Positions 63,797 to 64,000 of a stretch of 64,000 bases of DNA are shown one piece after another (positions within the stretch are counted from its first letter, which is position 1; each line of letters starts with the position of its first letter). The DNA lies in contig OZ345352.1 in NCBI GenBank assembly GCA_977006965.1, positions 4,092,001 through 4,156,000 of the forward strand, written 5' to 3'. This stretch comes from Phymatolithon calcareum (lineage: Eukaryota > Rhodophyta > Florideophyceae > Hapalidiales). The translations under genes were made by a program, and so were the position numbers. The notes below the pieces were generated by a model. It was not told where the DNA came from. It saw nothing but the letters and a program-made list of their open reading frames with translations, and made no database searches.

Positions 63797-64000
63797 TTAG
63801 GAAGTTAATCGGATGGGAAATTCGTCGGTCAATATTCGCAAACGGCTGCATAAACCGGAGAGTATCTGGGCAGCCTCATTGAGCTTTGAGATGACGTCAT
63901 CCCAAGTGCTGCCGGTGGCATGGAAGCTGGTGTCGTCTGCGAAACTAAATTGAACAAGGTCGTCAAGACGTACATCCAAGTCCAATATGTATAAGTTCCA
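63797..64000 (-). pseudogene. LINE reverse transcriptase fragment, cut by window edge
   Basis: The minus strand reads LVQFSFADDTSFHATGS followed by an amphipathic helix (DDVISKLNEAAQILSGL). FADDT is the catalytic box of non-LTR retrotransposon reverse transcriptases, and the following segment fits the thumb side. The frame is open to the window edge, so more RT may lie outside. A stop at 63797 ends it early. Confidence 0.6.

Overview
The window looks like a TE-rich, gene-poor stretch of a eukaryotic nuclear genome. A red alga (florideophyte type) is my best guess, at moderate confidence. The reasons are long intron-free reading frames (up to 1,967 codons), a secreted protein with a Hedgehog-type Hog/Hint domain (known from red algae outside animals), a Copia element primed by an initiator-Met half-tRNA site, PIF/Harbinger DNA transposons, and TATA/Kozak-like gene starts. 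No rRNA, tRNA or CRISPR locus was seen.

Layout. (1) 427-8008: two different PIF/Harbinger transposons sit end to end in the same TAA target, each with a transposase and an accessory gene, and each decayed by in-frame stops. (2) 8009-20834 (copy A): a duplicated block with a pogo/mariner-like MITE, a broken isochorismatase-like plus glutamine-synthetase-like gene pair, a truncated secreted-protein pseudogene (called T here), and a Sel1-repeat membrane gene destroyed by a Copia retrotransposon and a deletion. (3) 21807-29826: a pair of ~1.6-kb inverted arms enclosing a ~4.9-kb core that carries the intact secreted Hog-domain gene. (4) 30664-38181 (copy C): the better preserved T gene (one in-frame stop) and the intact 1,967-aa membrane/Sel1 gene with ~16 nearly identical 38-aa repeats. 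(5) 38637-43181 (copy B): a second copy of the MITE / isochorismatase / glutamine synthetase / truncated T block, without the Harbinger insertions, so it approximates the empty site.

(6) 43.2-51.3 kb: a compact module of unfamiliar genes, including a tyrosine recombinase, a divergently transcribed 529-aa protein, a small protein and a possible DNA-binding protein. It is threaded with a palindromic 9-bp motif (GAACWGTTC) that recurs every 35 bp for ~780 bp. This is the best candidate for an undescribed mobile or replicating element. (7) 51.3-54.5 kb: a ~470-bp block of four 83-bp repeats, present twice at an exact 2,656-bp offset. (8) 54.7-61.0 kb: a 1,530-aa UPF1-like SF1 helicase, tail-to-tail with a protein carrying a Cys-His-Asp pattern like a transposon cysteine peptidase, whose 5' side runs into a G-rich minisatellite. 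(9) 61.2-64 kb: gene debris (LINE reverse-transcriptase fragments, a nitrate-transporter fragment) and a perfect palindrome beside a TATA box.

The intact-looking genes are the Hog protein, the large Sel1 protein, the Harbinger accessory ORF, the recombinase-module genes, the SF1 helicase and the peptidase-like protein. Most of the rest is duplicated or transposon-derived and carries single nonsense codons or small frameshifts. All family assignments come from motif recognition by eye; no database search was run.
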